Shown in pieces: positions 33,979 through 42,286 of a DNA stretch of 64,000 nt. How positions within the stretch are numbered: the stretch's first letter is position 1; every line of letters starts with the position of its first letter. Origin of the DNA: an uncultured Bacilli bacterium (GTDB taxonomy: Bacteria > Bacillota_I > Bacilli_A > RF39 > UBA660); contig CAKOJJ010000003.1 in NCBI GenBank assembly GCA_934089275.1, positions 1 to 64,000 on the forward strand. The letters run 5' to 3'. Below the pieces are notes generated by a model. That model worked only from the letters and a program-made list of their open reading frames with translations, was not told the origin of the DNA and searched no databases. Made by a program: the position numbers and the translations under genes.

Positions 33979-35496
33979 GTGGAAACAGTTGAGTTAAATG
34001 ATTCTTCTAAAAAAAGAAAAGTTAATAAAAAGAAAAATAAAAGACATCCGTTATTTTATAAGATATTTTCATTTGTATTTATAGTATTAACTGTTGTTGC
34101 TTTTTCTTTTGCTATATATAATGATATATTTCCTTTAAATATTTTATTATTTTCAGGATTTTTTATCATATTAATTGTTTTATTTATAACAGTTTTATTA
34201 AACAGTCGATTAAGAATTTGGTTAAAAAGATTGCTACTTGTATTTACATTATTAATAATGTTGTTAGAAATAATATTCTTACAATATGGCGCAAATACCC
34301 TTGAATTTATAAAAAGCATTAATGATAATGGAAAAAGAATAGATGAATATGGTGTTTATGTTTTAAAGAGCAGTAAATATAACGATTTAAAAGATTTAAA
34401 TGAAGAGTCGTTTGGTTATTTATCAACTGAAGATGAAAGCAAGATGACTCAAGTATTTGAAAAGATTGATAGTCAAATAGATTTTTCTTATCACAAAGAT
34501 AATGAACAAGATGAGATGTTGAGTAAATTTCAAAAAGGAACATATGCTGCAATTATAATGGAAGTTTCTAGAGAAGATATTTTAAAAGAAGATGATAATG
34601 AGGTATATAAACAATTAAAAAAAGTAGATTCTTTTAAAATAGAAACTACAGTAAAAACCATTAAGAGTAGTAAAGATATTACTAAGGATACATTCTTTAT
34701 GTATATAAGTGGAATTGATACAAGTGGATCAGTTCAAAATAAGGCTAGAAGTGATGTTAACTTGATAATTGGAGTTAATCCTAGAACTAAAAATATTTTG
34801 ATGGTATCTACTCCTAGAGATTATTATGTTAAGCTTCATTCTAAAGGAATGATGGATAAATTAACACATTCTGGTATATATGGAGTTGAAGAATCTTTAC
34901 ATACTTTAGAAGATTTATATGATGAAAAAATAGATTATTATGCAAGAGTTAATTTCACGTCTTTTATAAGTATTGTTAATTCTTTAGAGGGAATTGAGGT
35001 TAATGTACCTAAAAGTTTTTGTGAACAAAATTCTAAAAGAGAGTTTGGAGATAAACTTATATGCTTACAAAAAGGAAAACAAAAACTTAATGGTGAACAA
35101 GCTTTAGCGCTAGCAAGACATAGACATTCTTTTGCTACTGGAGATCGAGCAAGAGGAGAAAATCAAATGATGATTCTTGAAGCAATAATTAATAAAGCTA
35201 TGAGTCCAAGTATTATTACTAAGTATAACTCTTTATTAAAATCACTTGATAAAAAGGTTAGTACTAATATGACTAGTGAGGAAATGCTTAAATTTATAAA
35301 AAAACAAATGAATAGAACAAGTGGATGGAAGTTTACTAAATTAAGTGCGAATGGTACTGATTCAAGAGGAGCTTGTTATTCATCAGGCTCAGCGATTGCT
35401 TACGTTATGGCTCCAGATGAGTCAACTGTAACATTAATTAAAAATGCAATGGATGCTTTAGTAAATGGTAATGAAATTGTTACACAAGTTAGTTAA
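33979..35496 (+). CDS. LytR-CpsA-Psr (LCP) family wall-polymer ligase
   Basis: 505 residues from GTG 33979, chosen because AGAGGTG (33965-33971) is 7 nt upstream. It has about three N-terminal membrane helices, a juxtamembrane domain (about 110-230), and an LCP domain starting 'YISGIDTSGS' with 'RSDVNLIIGVNPRTKNILMVSTPRDYYV', 'DKLTHSGIYG' and, later, 'QALALARHRHSFATGDRARGENQ'. The Arg/Asp residues that bind polyprenyl pyrophosphate are present. Predicted to transfer wall teichoic acid or other glycopolymers to peptidoglycan outside the membrane. Confidence 0.9.
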   Translation: METVELNDSSKKRKVNKKKNKRHPLFYKIFSFVFIVLTVVAFSFAIYNDIFPLNILLFSGFFIILIVLFITVLLNSRLRIWLKRLLLVFTLLIMLLEIIFLQYGANTLEFIKSINDNGKRIDEYGVYVLKSSKYNDLKDLNEESFGYLSTEDESKMTQVFEKIDSQIDFSYHKDNEQDEMLSKFQKGTYAAIIMEVSREDILKEDDNEVYKQLKKVDSFKIETTVKTIKSSKDITKDTFFMYISGIDTSGSVQNKARSDVNLIIGVNPRTKNILMVSTPRDYYVKLHSKGMMDKLTHSGIYGVEESLHTLEDLYDEKIDYYARVNFTSFISIVNSLEGIEVNVPKSFCEQNSKREFGDKLICLQKGKQKLNGEQALALARHRHSFATGDRARGENQMMILEAIINKAMSPSIITKYNSLLKSLDKKVSTNMTSEEMLKFIKKQMNRTSGWKFTKLSANGTDSRGACYSSGSAIAYVMAPDESTVTLIKNAMDALVNGNEIVTQVS

Positions 35497-35501
35497 ATAC
35501 T

Positions 35502-35533
35502 ATGTCAACCAAAAAAGGTTGACATGTTTTTTT
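35502..35533 (+). terminator. intrinsic terminator
   Basis: ATGTCAACC-aaaaaa-GGTTGACAT followed by T residues. Confidence 0.85.
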
Positions 35534-35574
35534 CTATATGATAATATACTTATAGAAAAAAGGAGGCATAAAAG

Positions 35575-35850
35575 ATGGCTGTTAAATTAAGATTAAAAAG
35601 AATGGGATCTAAACAAAAACCTTTTTATAGAGTTATAGCTGCTGATTCAAGAAGCCCAAGAGATGGTAGATTTATCGAAACTGTTGGTACTTATGATCCA
35701 GTTAAAAAAGAAGAAAGCATCACTATTGATGAAGAAAAAGCTCTTAAATGGTTAAATAATGGAGCTCAACCAACTGATACTGTTAAAAATTTATTAACTA
35801 AAAAAGGTATCTGGGCTAAATACAAAAATACTAAAAAAGAAGGTAAATAA
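35575..35850 (+). CDS. rpsP: 30S ribosomal protein S16
   Basis: 91 residues with the S16 start '[20 protein letters not shown]' and '[20 protein letters not shown]'. The ribosome site AAAGGAGG is 9 nt upstream. In the usual rpsP-khpA order, 3 nt from the next gene. Confidence 0.95.
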   Translation: MAVKLRLKRMGSKQKPFYRVIAADSRSPRDGRFIETVGTYDPVKKEESITIDEEKALKWLNNGAQPTDTVKNLLTKKGIWAKYKNTKKEGK

Positions 35851-35853
35851 TTT

Positions 35854-36105
35854 ATGCATAGTGAATTAATTGCTTTTACAGAAAATTTAGTTAAGTCTTT
35901 AGTTAAAGAACCAGATTTAGTTAAAGTACAAGAATTTTTAGGAGATGAAGATATTATTCAACTTGAAATTATTGTACCTGAAGATGATATGGGAGTAGTT
36001 ATTGGTAGAGGTGGAAAAATGGCTTCAGCTATTCGTACACTTATTCAAGCTGCTGCATATAATATGGGAATTAATCGCGTTAGAATTAATATTGATTCAT
36101 TTTAG
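35854..36105 (+). CDS. khpA: KH-domain RNA-binding protein KhpA
   Basis: 83 residues, with the type II KH loop 'DMGVVIGRGGKMASAIRTLI' (GxxG = GRGG). The family binds RNA together with KhpB (Jag) and affects cell length and division in streptococci. The close spacing to rpsP is the conserved order. No own ribosome site is obvious, so it is probably translationally coupled. Confidence 0.9.
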   Translation: MHSELIAFTENLVKSLVKEPDLVKVQEFLGDEDIIQLEIIVPEDDMGVVIGRGGKMASAIRTLIQAAAYNMGINRVRINIDSF

Positions 36106-36107
36106 TG

Positions 36108-36146
36108 TAAACACATGGTTATGTTTTAATAATCGTGTGTTTTTTC
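36108..36146 (+). terminator. intrinsic terminator of rpsP-khpA
   Basis: AACACATGGTTAT pairs with ATAATCGTGTGTT (two G-U pairs) and is followed by T residues. Confidence 0.65.
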
Positions 36147-36202
36147 TTGCTATCTTTTGGTCAAAATTGGTATAATTAAATGGTATAGGAAAGGATATGA
36201 AT

Positions 36203-38839
36203 ATGAAATACGTATATTTATTTACTGAAGGTAATGCTGATATGCGAAACTTACTTGGTGGTAAAGGTGCTAACTTAGCCGAAATGACTAATATAGGTTT
36301 ACCTGTTCCTCAAGGTTTCACAATCACAACTGAGGCATGTACTCAATATTATGAGGACGGAAGAGAAATCAATGATGAAATTCAAGCTCAAATAAATGAG
36401 TATATTGCAAAAATGGAAGAGATAACTGGAAAGAAATTTGGAGACTTAGAAAATCCATTATTAGTTTCAGTTAGATCTGGAGCAAGAGCTTCAATGCCAG
36501 GTATGATGGATACTATTCTTAATTTAGGTTTAAATGAAGATGTAGTTAATGTACTTGCAGAAAAATCTGGAAACCCTCGTTGGGCTTGGGATTGCTATAG
36601 AAGATTCATTCAAATGTATTCTGATGTAGTTATGGAAGTAGGAAAGAAATACTTTGAAGAATTAATTGATCAAATGAAAGAAAAGAAAGGTGTAAAACTA
36701 GACGTAGAATTAACTGCTGAAGATTTACATGAACTTGCTGATCAATTTAAAGCTGAATATAAATCAAAAATTGGTGAAGATTTCCCAAGTGATCCAAAGG
36801 TTCAATTAATGGGAGCAATCAAAGCTGTATTCCGTTCATGGGATAATCCAAGAGCAAATGTTTATAGAAGAGACAATGACATTCCTTATTCATGGGGAAC
36901 TGCTGTAAATGTTCAATCTATGGCATTTGGTAATATGGGTGATGATTGTGGTACAGGTGTAGCATTCACTCGTGACCCAGCTACTGGAGAAAAAGGTTTA
37001 TTTGGTGAATTCTTAACAAATGCACAAGGTGAAGATGTTGTTGCTGGTGTTAGAACTCCAATGCATATTTCTGAAATGGAAGAAAAATTCCCAGAAGCAT
37101 TTAAACAATTTAAAGAAGTTTGTGCAACTCTTGAAAGTCATTATAGAGACATGCAAGATATGGAATTTACTGTTGAACATGGTAAACTTTATATGTTACA
37201 AACTAGAAATGGTAAGCGTACAGCTAAAGCTGCTTTAAAAATTGCTTGTGATTTAGTAGATGAAGGTATGCGTACTGAAGAAGAGGCTGTTGCTATGATA
37301 GATCCTCGTAACTTAGATACATTACTTCATCCACAATTTGATGCTGAGGCATTAAAGAAAGCTACTCCAATTGGAAAAGGATTAGGTGCTTCTCCTGGTG
37401 CTGCTTGTGGTAAAATTGTATTTACTGCAGAAGATGCTGAAAGAGAAGGTATCGGCGGAAAAGGAGAAAAGGTTGTTCTTGTTAGACTTGAAACTTCTCC
37501 AGAAGATATTACTGGTATGAAAGCAAGCCAAGGAATTTTAACAGTTCGTGGTGGTATGACAAGTCATGCTGCAGTTGTTGCTCGTGGTATGGGAACTTGC
37601 TGTGTTTCTGGTTGTGGAGACATCGCTATGGACGAAGAAAACAAGAAATTTACTCTTGCTGGAAAAACATTCCATGAAGGAGATTATATCTCAATTGATG
37701 GTACTACTGGATGCATTTATGATGGAATCATTCCAACAGTCGATGCAACAATCGTAGGTGAATTTGAAAGAGTTATGTCTTGGGCAGATAAATTCAGAAG
37801 ACTTCGTGTTAGAACTAATGCTGATACTCCAAGAGATGCTAAAAAAGCACATGAACTTGGTGCTGAAGGTATTGGACTTTGTCGTACTGAGCATATGTTC
37901 TTCGAAGAGGATAGAATTGCTGCATTTAGAGAAATGATTTGTGCTGATACTCTAGAAGAAAGAGAAACTGCACTTGATAAGATTTTACCTTATCAACAAG
38001 GTGATTTCGAAGCTTTATATGAAGCTTTAGAGGGTGATTCAGTAGTAATCCGTTACCTAGATCCACCTCTACATGAATTCGTTCCAACTGAAGAAGCAGA
38101 TATTAAGAAACTAGCTGATGCTCAAGGTAAATCAGTTGAAAGAATTAAAGAAATTATTGCATCTTTACATGAATTTAATCCTATGATGGGACATCGTGGA
38201 TGTAGACTTGCAGTAACATATCCTGAAATTGCAAAAATGCAAACAAGAGCAGTTATAAGAGCTGCAATAAATACTAAGAAAAAACATGCTGACTGGAATG
38301 TTGTTCCTGAAATAATGATTCCATTAGTTGGTGAAGTTAAAGAGTTAAAATATGTTAAAGATGTAGTTACTCAAACTGCTGATGAAGAAATAGCAGCTGC
38401 TGGTATCGAACTTGATTACAAAGTTGGTACTATGATCGAAATTCCAAGAGCTGCATTAACTGCAGATGAAATTGCTGAACAAGCTGAATTCTTCTCATTT
38501 GGAACTAACGATTTAACTCAAATGACATTTGGATTCTCAAGAGATGATGCTGGTAAATTCTTACCATCATATTATGATAAAAAAATCTATGAAGAAGATC
38601 CATTTAAAACACTTGATCAAAAAGGTGTTGGAAAACTAATTGAAACAGCTGTTAAGTTAGGAAAATCTACTAGACCTGATATTCATTTAGGAGTATGTGG
38701 TGAAACTGGTGGAGATCCTAAATCAATCGAATTCTATCACAATGTTGGACTTGATTATGTTTCATGTTCACCATTTAGAGTTCCAGTAGCACGCCTTGCT
38801 GCTGCACAAGCCGCTATCAAGTCAGGAACGCAAAAGTAG
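36203..38839 (+). CDS. ppdK: pyruvate, phosphate dikinase
   Basis: The start at ATG 36203 is preferred to ATG 36197, since AGGAAAGGA (36188-36195) needs spacing; 878 residues. The nucleotide-binding domain opens 'YLFTEGNADMRNLLGGKGANLAEMT'. The central phosphohistidine is in 'GGMTSHAAVVARGMGTCCVSG'. The C-terminal PEP/pyruvate barrel ends with 'GVCGETGGDP' and the catalytic Cys. It interconverts ATP + Pi + pyruvate and AMP + PPi + PEP; in fermenting Firmicutes it can run toward pyruvate and extra ATP. GC and codon use are somewhat richer than neighbours, as for a highly expressed gene. Monocistronic. Confidence 0.96.
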   Translation: MKYVYLFTEGNADMRNLLGGKGANLAEMTNIGLPVPQGFTITTEACTQYYEDGREINDEIQAQINEYIAKMEEITGKKFGDLENPLLVSVRSGARASMPGMMDTILNLGLNEDVVNVLAEKSGNPRWAWDCYRRFIQMYSDVVMEVGKKYFEELIDQMKEKKGVKLDVELTAEDLHELADQFKAEYKSKIGEDFPSDPKVQLMGAIKAVFRSWDNPRANVYRRDNDIPYSWGTAVNVQSMAFGNMGDDCGTGVAFTRDPATGEKGLFGEFLTNAQGEDVVAGVRTPMHISEMEEKFPEAFKQFKEVCATLESHYRDMQDMEFTVEHGKLYMLQTRNGKRTAKAALKIACDLVDEGMRTEEEAVAMIDPRNLDTLLHPQFDAEALKKATPIGKGLGASPGAACGKIVFTAEDAEREGIGGKGEKVVLVRLETSPEDITGMKASQGILTVRGGMTSHAAVVARGMGTCCVSGCGDIAMDEENKKFTLAGKTFHEGDYISIDGTTGCIYDGIIPTVDATIVGEFERVMSWADKFRRLRVRTNADTPRDAKKAHELGAEGIGLCRTEHMFFEEDRIAAFREMICADTLEERETALDKILPYQQGDFEALYEALEGDSVVIRYLDPPLHEFVPTEEADIKKLADAQGKSVERIKEIIASLHEFNPMMGHRGCRLAVTYPEIAKMQTRAVIRAAINTKKKHADWNVVPEIMIPLVGEVKELKYVKDVVTQTADEEIAAAGIELDYKVGTMIEIPRAALTADEIAEQAEFFSFGTNDLTQMTFGFSRDDAGKFLPSYYDKKIYEEDPFKTLDQKGVGKLIETAVKLGKSTRPDIHLGVCGETGGDPKSIEFYHNVGLDYVSCSPFRVPVARLAAAQAAIKSGTQK

Positions 38840-38974
38840 ATAAAAGAACAAAAGTGTTTTTAAGCCGTATAATCATTACGAATGACGATATTATAAGGTA
38901 TAGAAATGATATACCTGAATGTAAAAATATAGTCATTAAAAAACCAATTATTCTTGATGTTTATATATAATTTT

Positions 38975-39016
38975 AAGACTGAGATGACTTTTATGTTGCA
39001 AATCTCAGTCTTTTTT
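38975..39016 (+). terminator. intrinsic terminator
   Basis: AAGACTGAGAT pairs with ATCTCAGTCTT across a 16-nt loop, with T-run. The 135 nt between ppdK and this hairpin show no gene. Confidence 0.8.
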
Positions 39017-39092
39017 GCATCTAAAGTAAAAATATATTAATTTTTATGATAAAATATAATTATCTGCTAAAAATCCAAATAGGAGGGTAATT

Positions 39093-40085
39093 ATGAATAA
39101 TAAAACTTTGATATTAAGGCCAATGATGAAAATATCTGATATGGTTCCTTATTTGAAAAATAAAAACATTAAATTTGAATGTTGTTCAGAACAGGATGCT
39201 GAAATATATTTAAAAGAAAATAATAACTATTATAATGTAACATCATATAAAAATAATTTTGTTAAATATCAATGTGGTGAGCTTGAAGGAAAATATATAG
39301 ATTTAGATTTTGCATATTTAAAAGATTTATCTATTATAGACTATAGAACTAGACTAGTATTATTTAAAATGATAATTGATATAGAACATTATTTAAAAAT
39401 AAGAATACTAAATACTATTGAGGGAATATCAGAAGAGGATGGTTATAAAATTGTTAATTTATATTTGGAAAAAGATTTTAATGACAAGGAACGTCCTAAA
39501 AGAGTGCATGAAAGCATTAGAAAAAAAGTATCAAATGAGTATTATCAAAAAATATTTTCTAAATACGATTTAGATAAAGATACTAAAATAGAAAATATAC
39601 CTATTTGGGAATTCCTTGAAATAATCACATTTGGTGAATTGATTAATTTTTTTGATTTCTTTACTAAGTATTATATTTTAGACGACAATAAATATATATT
39701 TATTTTAAGAGAAGTAAATAAACTTAGAAATGCTGTTGCTCATAATTCTTGTGTATTATGTGAGCTAGACAAAAAAGACAATACGCATAGAGTTGATACG
39801 TTAGTTATTAATTATTTAAAAGATTGTGGCATTGGGAAAGAGAATAGAAATACTAAACTTTCTAATTCTAGAATAAGACAAATTACCTATACTTTATATA
39901 TGTTTAATATTATAGTAAGTAGTGATGGCGTAAAGAATAATGTAAAACACGATATTACAAAATTATTTTATGGAAGAATAATTTTAAATGGAAAATACTA
40001 TAATAATAATGGACTATTGAAATCCATATATAATTATTTTGATAAAATTATTGAGAAAAATTATAAAGAAAATTTGGAGCAATAG
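39093..40085 (+). CDS. Abi family protein (AbiD/F-like, Abi_2)
   Basis: 330 residues. The N-terminal 'ILRPMMKISDMVPYLKNKNIKF' and the central 'DLDFAYLKDLSIIDYRTRLVLFKMIIDIEHYLKIRI' match the Abi_2 pattern. A HEPN-type R-x4-H motif is present at R212-N-A-V-A-H217 ('LRNAVAHN'), suggesting RNase activity. Such proteins abort phage infection by killing or arresting the cell. It is a single gene with ribosome site AGGAGGG, located at the edge of a region with decayed genes, a typical accessory position. No antitoxin is seen. Confidence 0.85.
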   Translation: MNNKTLILRPMMKISDMVPYLKNKNIKFECCSEQDAEIYLKENNNYYNVTSYKNNFVKYQCGELEGKYIDLDFAYLKDLSIIDYRTRLVLFKMIIDIEHYLKIRILNTIEGISEEDGYKIVNLYLEKDFNDKERPKRVHESIRKKVSNEYYQKIFSKYDLDKDTKIENIPIWEFLEIITFGELINFFDFFTKYYILDDNKYIFILREVNKLRNAVAHNSCVLCELDKKDNTHRVDTLVINYLKDCGIGKENRNTKLSNSRIRQITYTLYMFNIIVSSDGVKNNVKHDITKLFYGRIILNGKYYNNNGLLKSIYNYFDKIIEKNYKENLEQ

Positions 40086-40086
40086 T

Positions 40087-40187
40087 TTGACATAGAAAAA
40101 TATTTGTGATATATTGTCTATGCAAGGAAAAAATGTTAAATCATTTTTGTAAGGGGTCTATTTTAGGATAGAGCCCTATTTTTCTTT
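40087..40187 (+). ncRNA. putative short transcript (sRNA or leader peptide unit)
   Basis: A near-consensus promoter TTGACA-17-TATATT (40087-40115) should start RNA near 40122. A terminator-like hairpin AGGGGTCTAT/ATAGAGCCCT (one mismatch) with T-run follows at about 40151-40187, giving a transcript of roughly 60-65 nt. Inside lies AAGG plus ATG and a 12-codon frame 'MLNHFCKGSILG'. This could be an attenuator with leader peptide, or a small RNA; the downstream DNA has no intact gene for it to control. Confidence 0.4.
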
Positions 40188-40305
40188 AAAAAAATTTAAA
40201 AGAAAAAACATTAAGTCAATTAGTTGAAAAAAATATCAAAGCATTCTGAACTAAACTGTGATACAAGCTGCTATTAAAGAAAAAAGTAGTAAATAATTGG
40301 TATAA

Positions 40306-40338
40306 GAGACTAAGTATTTTTTTACAACTTAGTCTTTT
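40306..40338 (+). terminator. intrinsic terminator-like hairpin
   Basis: AGACTAAGT (40307-40315) pairs with ACTTAGTCT (40327-40335), then T residues. No intact gene precedes it within 200 nt. Confidence 0.6.
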
Positions 40339-40420
40339 TATTTTTTGATAAAAAAACAAAATATTGAAAGAATATATTAAAAATTTGATAAATCATTTAA
40401 TAATAACTAATTACATTTTT

Positions 40421-40603
40421 AAGAAAGAGGATGTGGATATATATTTGCTACAAGAACTTTAGCTGATAATAAAGATAAAATACTATTTATATTTCTGTGA
40501 TGAAGCTGAAAACAAAGAATACAAAGGGTAAGAGTATACTTTATTTGAAAGTTATAATGAAACAATTACTAAAATAAGCTCTGGAGATAAAAAAATCACT
40601 TAA
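40421..40603 (+). pseudogene. decayed coding remnant
   Basis: One frame reads 'KKEDVDIYLLQEL', stop, then 'YFCDEAENKEYKG', stop, then 'EYTLFESYNETITKISSGD' before a final stop. A second frame in the first part reads 'GYIFATRTLADNKDKILFI'. The pieces look like one gene broken by a frameshift and nonsense changes. The family is not recognised. The flanks (40340-40420 and 40604-40861) contain no intact gene that I can support. Confidence 0.35.
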
Positions 40604-40861
40604 CATCAAATATTATTTGAGAAAAATTAAAATCAATATCATTGGCTATTCACAAATATGTAAAAATCTTTTTTATTCGGAATTGTTACTTGAAATAAAT
40701 GTTGTAGATTAAGATGACAAAATTAACTTATAAAATACAATTATCTTTGGAAAAAATTGTGAATAATATTAATTCAACCAAAAGTAGAGTAATTCAACTT
40801 TCTCTTTATAGCTATTATGTATTAATTAATTCTATAATAAATATATGGAAGGAGAAAAAAG

Positions 40862-41551
40862 ATGAAAAAGAAATTTTTACTATTAGGAATGATTCTAGTT
40901 GCAATATTAACTATTACAGGATGTAGAAAAGAGGAAAAGGTGATTATTAATAAAGATGGAGCTGGATTTAAAGAAGAATATGAATCTTTAAATGGAAAAG
41001 TAAATAGTGGAGGGAAAAAATATCGTACATTAACAATTACTAAAGATAATCCATTTATATATATAACTCCAGAAAAATTATTAGAGAAAATGAATAATAA
41101 AGAAAGTTTTTACGTTTACTTTGGTTCTAAATTTTGTCCTTGGTGTCGAGCAGTAATTGAAACTGCCACAAAAGTTGTAAAGAAAAAAGAGTTAGATAAG
41201 ATTTATTATATTGATATTTGGGATGATAAAGCAAATGAAATATTAAGAGATAAGTATATAATCAACGACAATAATGAACTAGAGCAAGTGATTCAAGGAA
41301 CTAAATCATATTATGAAATCCTTAAAAGATTTGATAGTTTATTAGATGATTATACTTTAACAGATAAAAAAGGTAACCAAGTCCAAGTTGAGGAAAAAAG
41401 GATATTTGCTCCAAACTTTATATTTATTGAAAATGGAAATGCTAGAAGACTTGTATCCGGTATACCTGACATGCTTAAAAATCCTCACGAAGAATTATCT
41501 GAAGAAGTATTAAAAGTTGAAGAAAATATTTTTAATGAATTTTTTGAATAG
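40862..41551 (+). CDS. thioredoxin-like lipoprotein with CPWC motif
   Basis: 229 residues. A lipobox 'LTITGC' with lipidated Cys21 places it on the outer face of the membrane. A thioredoxin-like core follows, with 'FYVYFGSKFCPWCRAVIE' (C92-P-W-C95) and a distant 'FAPNFIFIENG' containing the cis-Pro-like position. It probably handles thiol redox of exported proteins. GGAAGGAG ribosome site. It sits between two tracts of decayed DNA. Confidence 0.8.
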   Translation: MKKKFLLLGMILVAILTITGCRKEEKVIINKDGAGFKEEYESLNGKVNSGGKKYRTLTITKDNPFIYITPEKLLEKMNNKESFYVYFGSKFCPWCRAVIETATKVVKKKELDKIYYIDIWDDKANEILRDKYIINDNNELEQVIQGTKSYYEILKRFDSLLDDYTLTDKKGNQVQVEEKRIFAPNFIFIENGNARRLVSGIPDMLKNPHEELSEEVLKVEENIFNEFFE

Positions 41552-41620
41552 AATTGTGGAGATTAGTAAAAAATTTTCATAACAAAAACAAAGTGTTTAT
41601 TAAAAAAGTATAAATTAACT

Positions 41621-41647
41621 AGCAGGCTATATTTAGGCTGCTTTTTT
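41621..41647 (+). terminator. intrinsic terminator
   Basis: AGCAGgCT and AGgCTGCT arms followed by six T, about 70 nt after the lipoprotein gene. Confidence 0.6.
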
Positions 41648-41849
41648 ATAGTAGTGACTATAATATACTCGTGATAAACACAAAATCTTTAAAGAAAACT
41701 TTAAAAATGAAAAAATTACTTCAACTTTAAGAATAGAAATAATTTGTAATCTGCTAAAATAATTTAATTTAGCTGAAAATAATTTTGAAAAAGTCGGAAA
41801 AATGAATAAAAAAAGGGTTCTATTAAAAAAGTTGTAAGAGAAGTAATAA

Positions 41850-41996
41850 ATGATTTTGTCAAAAGACTATATATTAGAAGTTATGATAAACCGATTAGCA
41901 CTAGAAATGTTCTTATTAAATGAAGATATCAATTTTAACACATATAAAAAGTTGACTAATATATTATTTAGAGAAGATAATTATTTAGTTAGATAG
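41850..41996 (+). CDS. short hypothetical ORF, possibly a gene fragment
   Basis: 48 codons from ATG, including 'EVMINRLALEMFLLNEDINF' and ending 'FREDNYLVR'. It looks like a small two-helix protein of the SHOCT-like type often found near recombinases, but this is a guess. The ribosome site is weak (GAGAAG). It may be the tail of a decayed gene. Confidence 0.35.
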   Translation: MILSKDYILEVMINRLALEMFLLNEDINFNTYKKLTNILFREDNYLVR

Positions 41997-42011
41997 ATTT
42001 AAATAAAGCTG

Positions 42012-42218
42012 TTGATTGAAAACAACTTGGATAAAGAAGACGAAATACTTGCTATGGAAAGAAATCCTGTAAAAGATACAGAAATAAGATTGTTGCTTCA
42101 AAATGCTCCTACAGAGAAAGTAAATGACATACTAGTATTTAAGAAAGGTATTGATACAAGTTATCAATATGAAGGATATTATACTTATAAACTTGAAAAT
42201 TTAGATCAAAATGGCTAA
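42012..42218 (+). CDS. short hypothetical ORF or gene remnant
   Basis: 68 codons from a TTG without a clear ribosome site. 'DEILAMERNPVKDTEIRLLL' and the following residues look like genuine coding sequence rather than chance. The poor start suggests a truncated gene whose 5' part is lost in the decayed DNA upstream. Function unknown. Confidence 0.35.
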   Translation: MIENNLDKEDEILAMERNPVKDTEIRLLLQNAPTEKVNDILVFKKGIDTSYQYEGYYTYKLENLDQNG

Positions 42219-42286
42219 TTTTTTATAATAAATTAACCTTGTAAACATAAATGCTGTAATGTTATATTATAAGTAAGGAGAGTTTT

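Larger units (their letters stand above)
41648..42286. other. AT-rich interval with small open frames
   Basis: No full-length gene is evident. Two short frames (41850-41996 and 42012-42218) have coding-like composition and are listed separately. The remainder (41648-41849) reads as broken coding sequence with many stops in all frames. Confidence 0.5.

Noticed and set aside
40252..40295. Fragment of a second ppdK copy (encodes QAAIKEKSSK, like the PPDK C-terminus)
   Set aside because: The similarity is only about five to seven residues and nothing upstream matches PPDK; chance is a good explanation.
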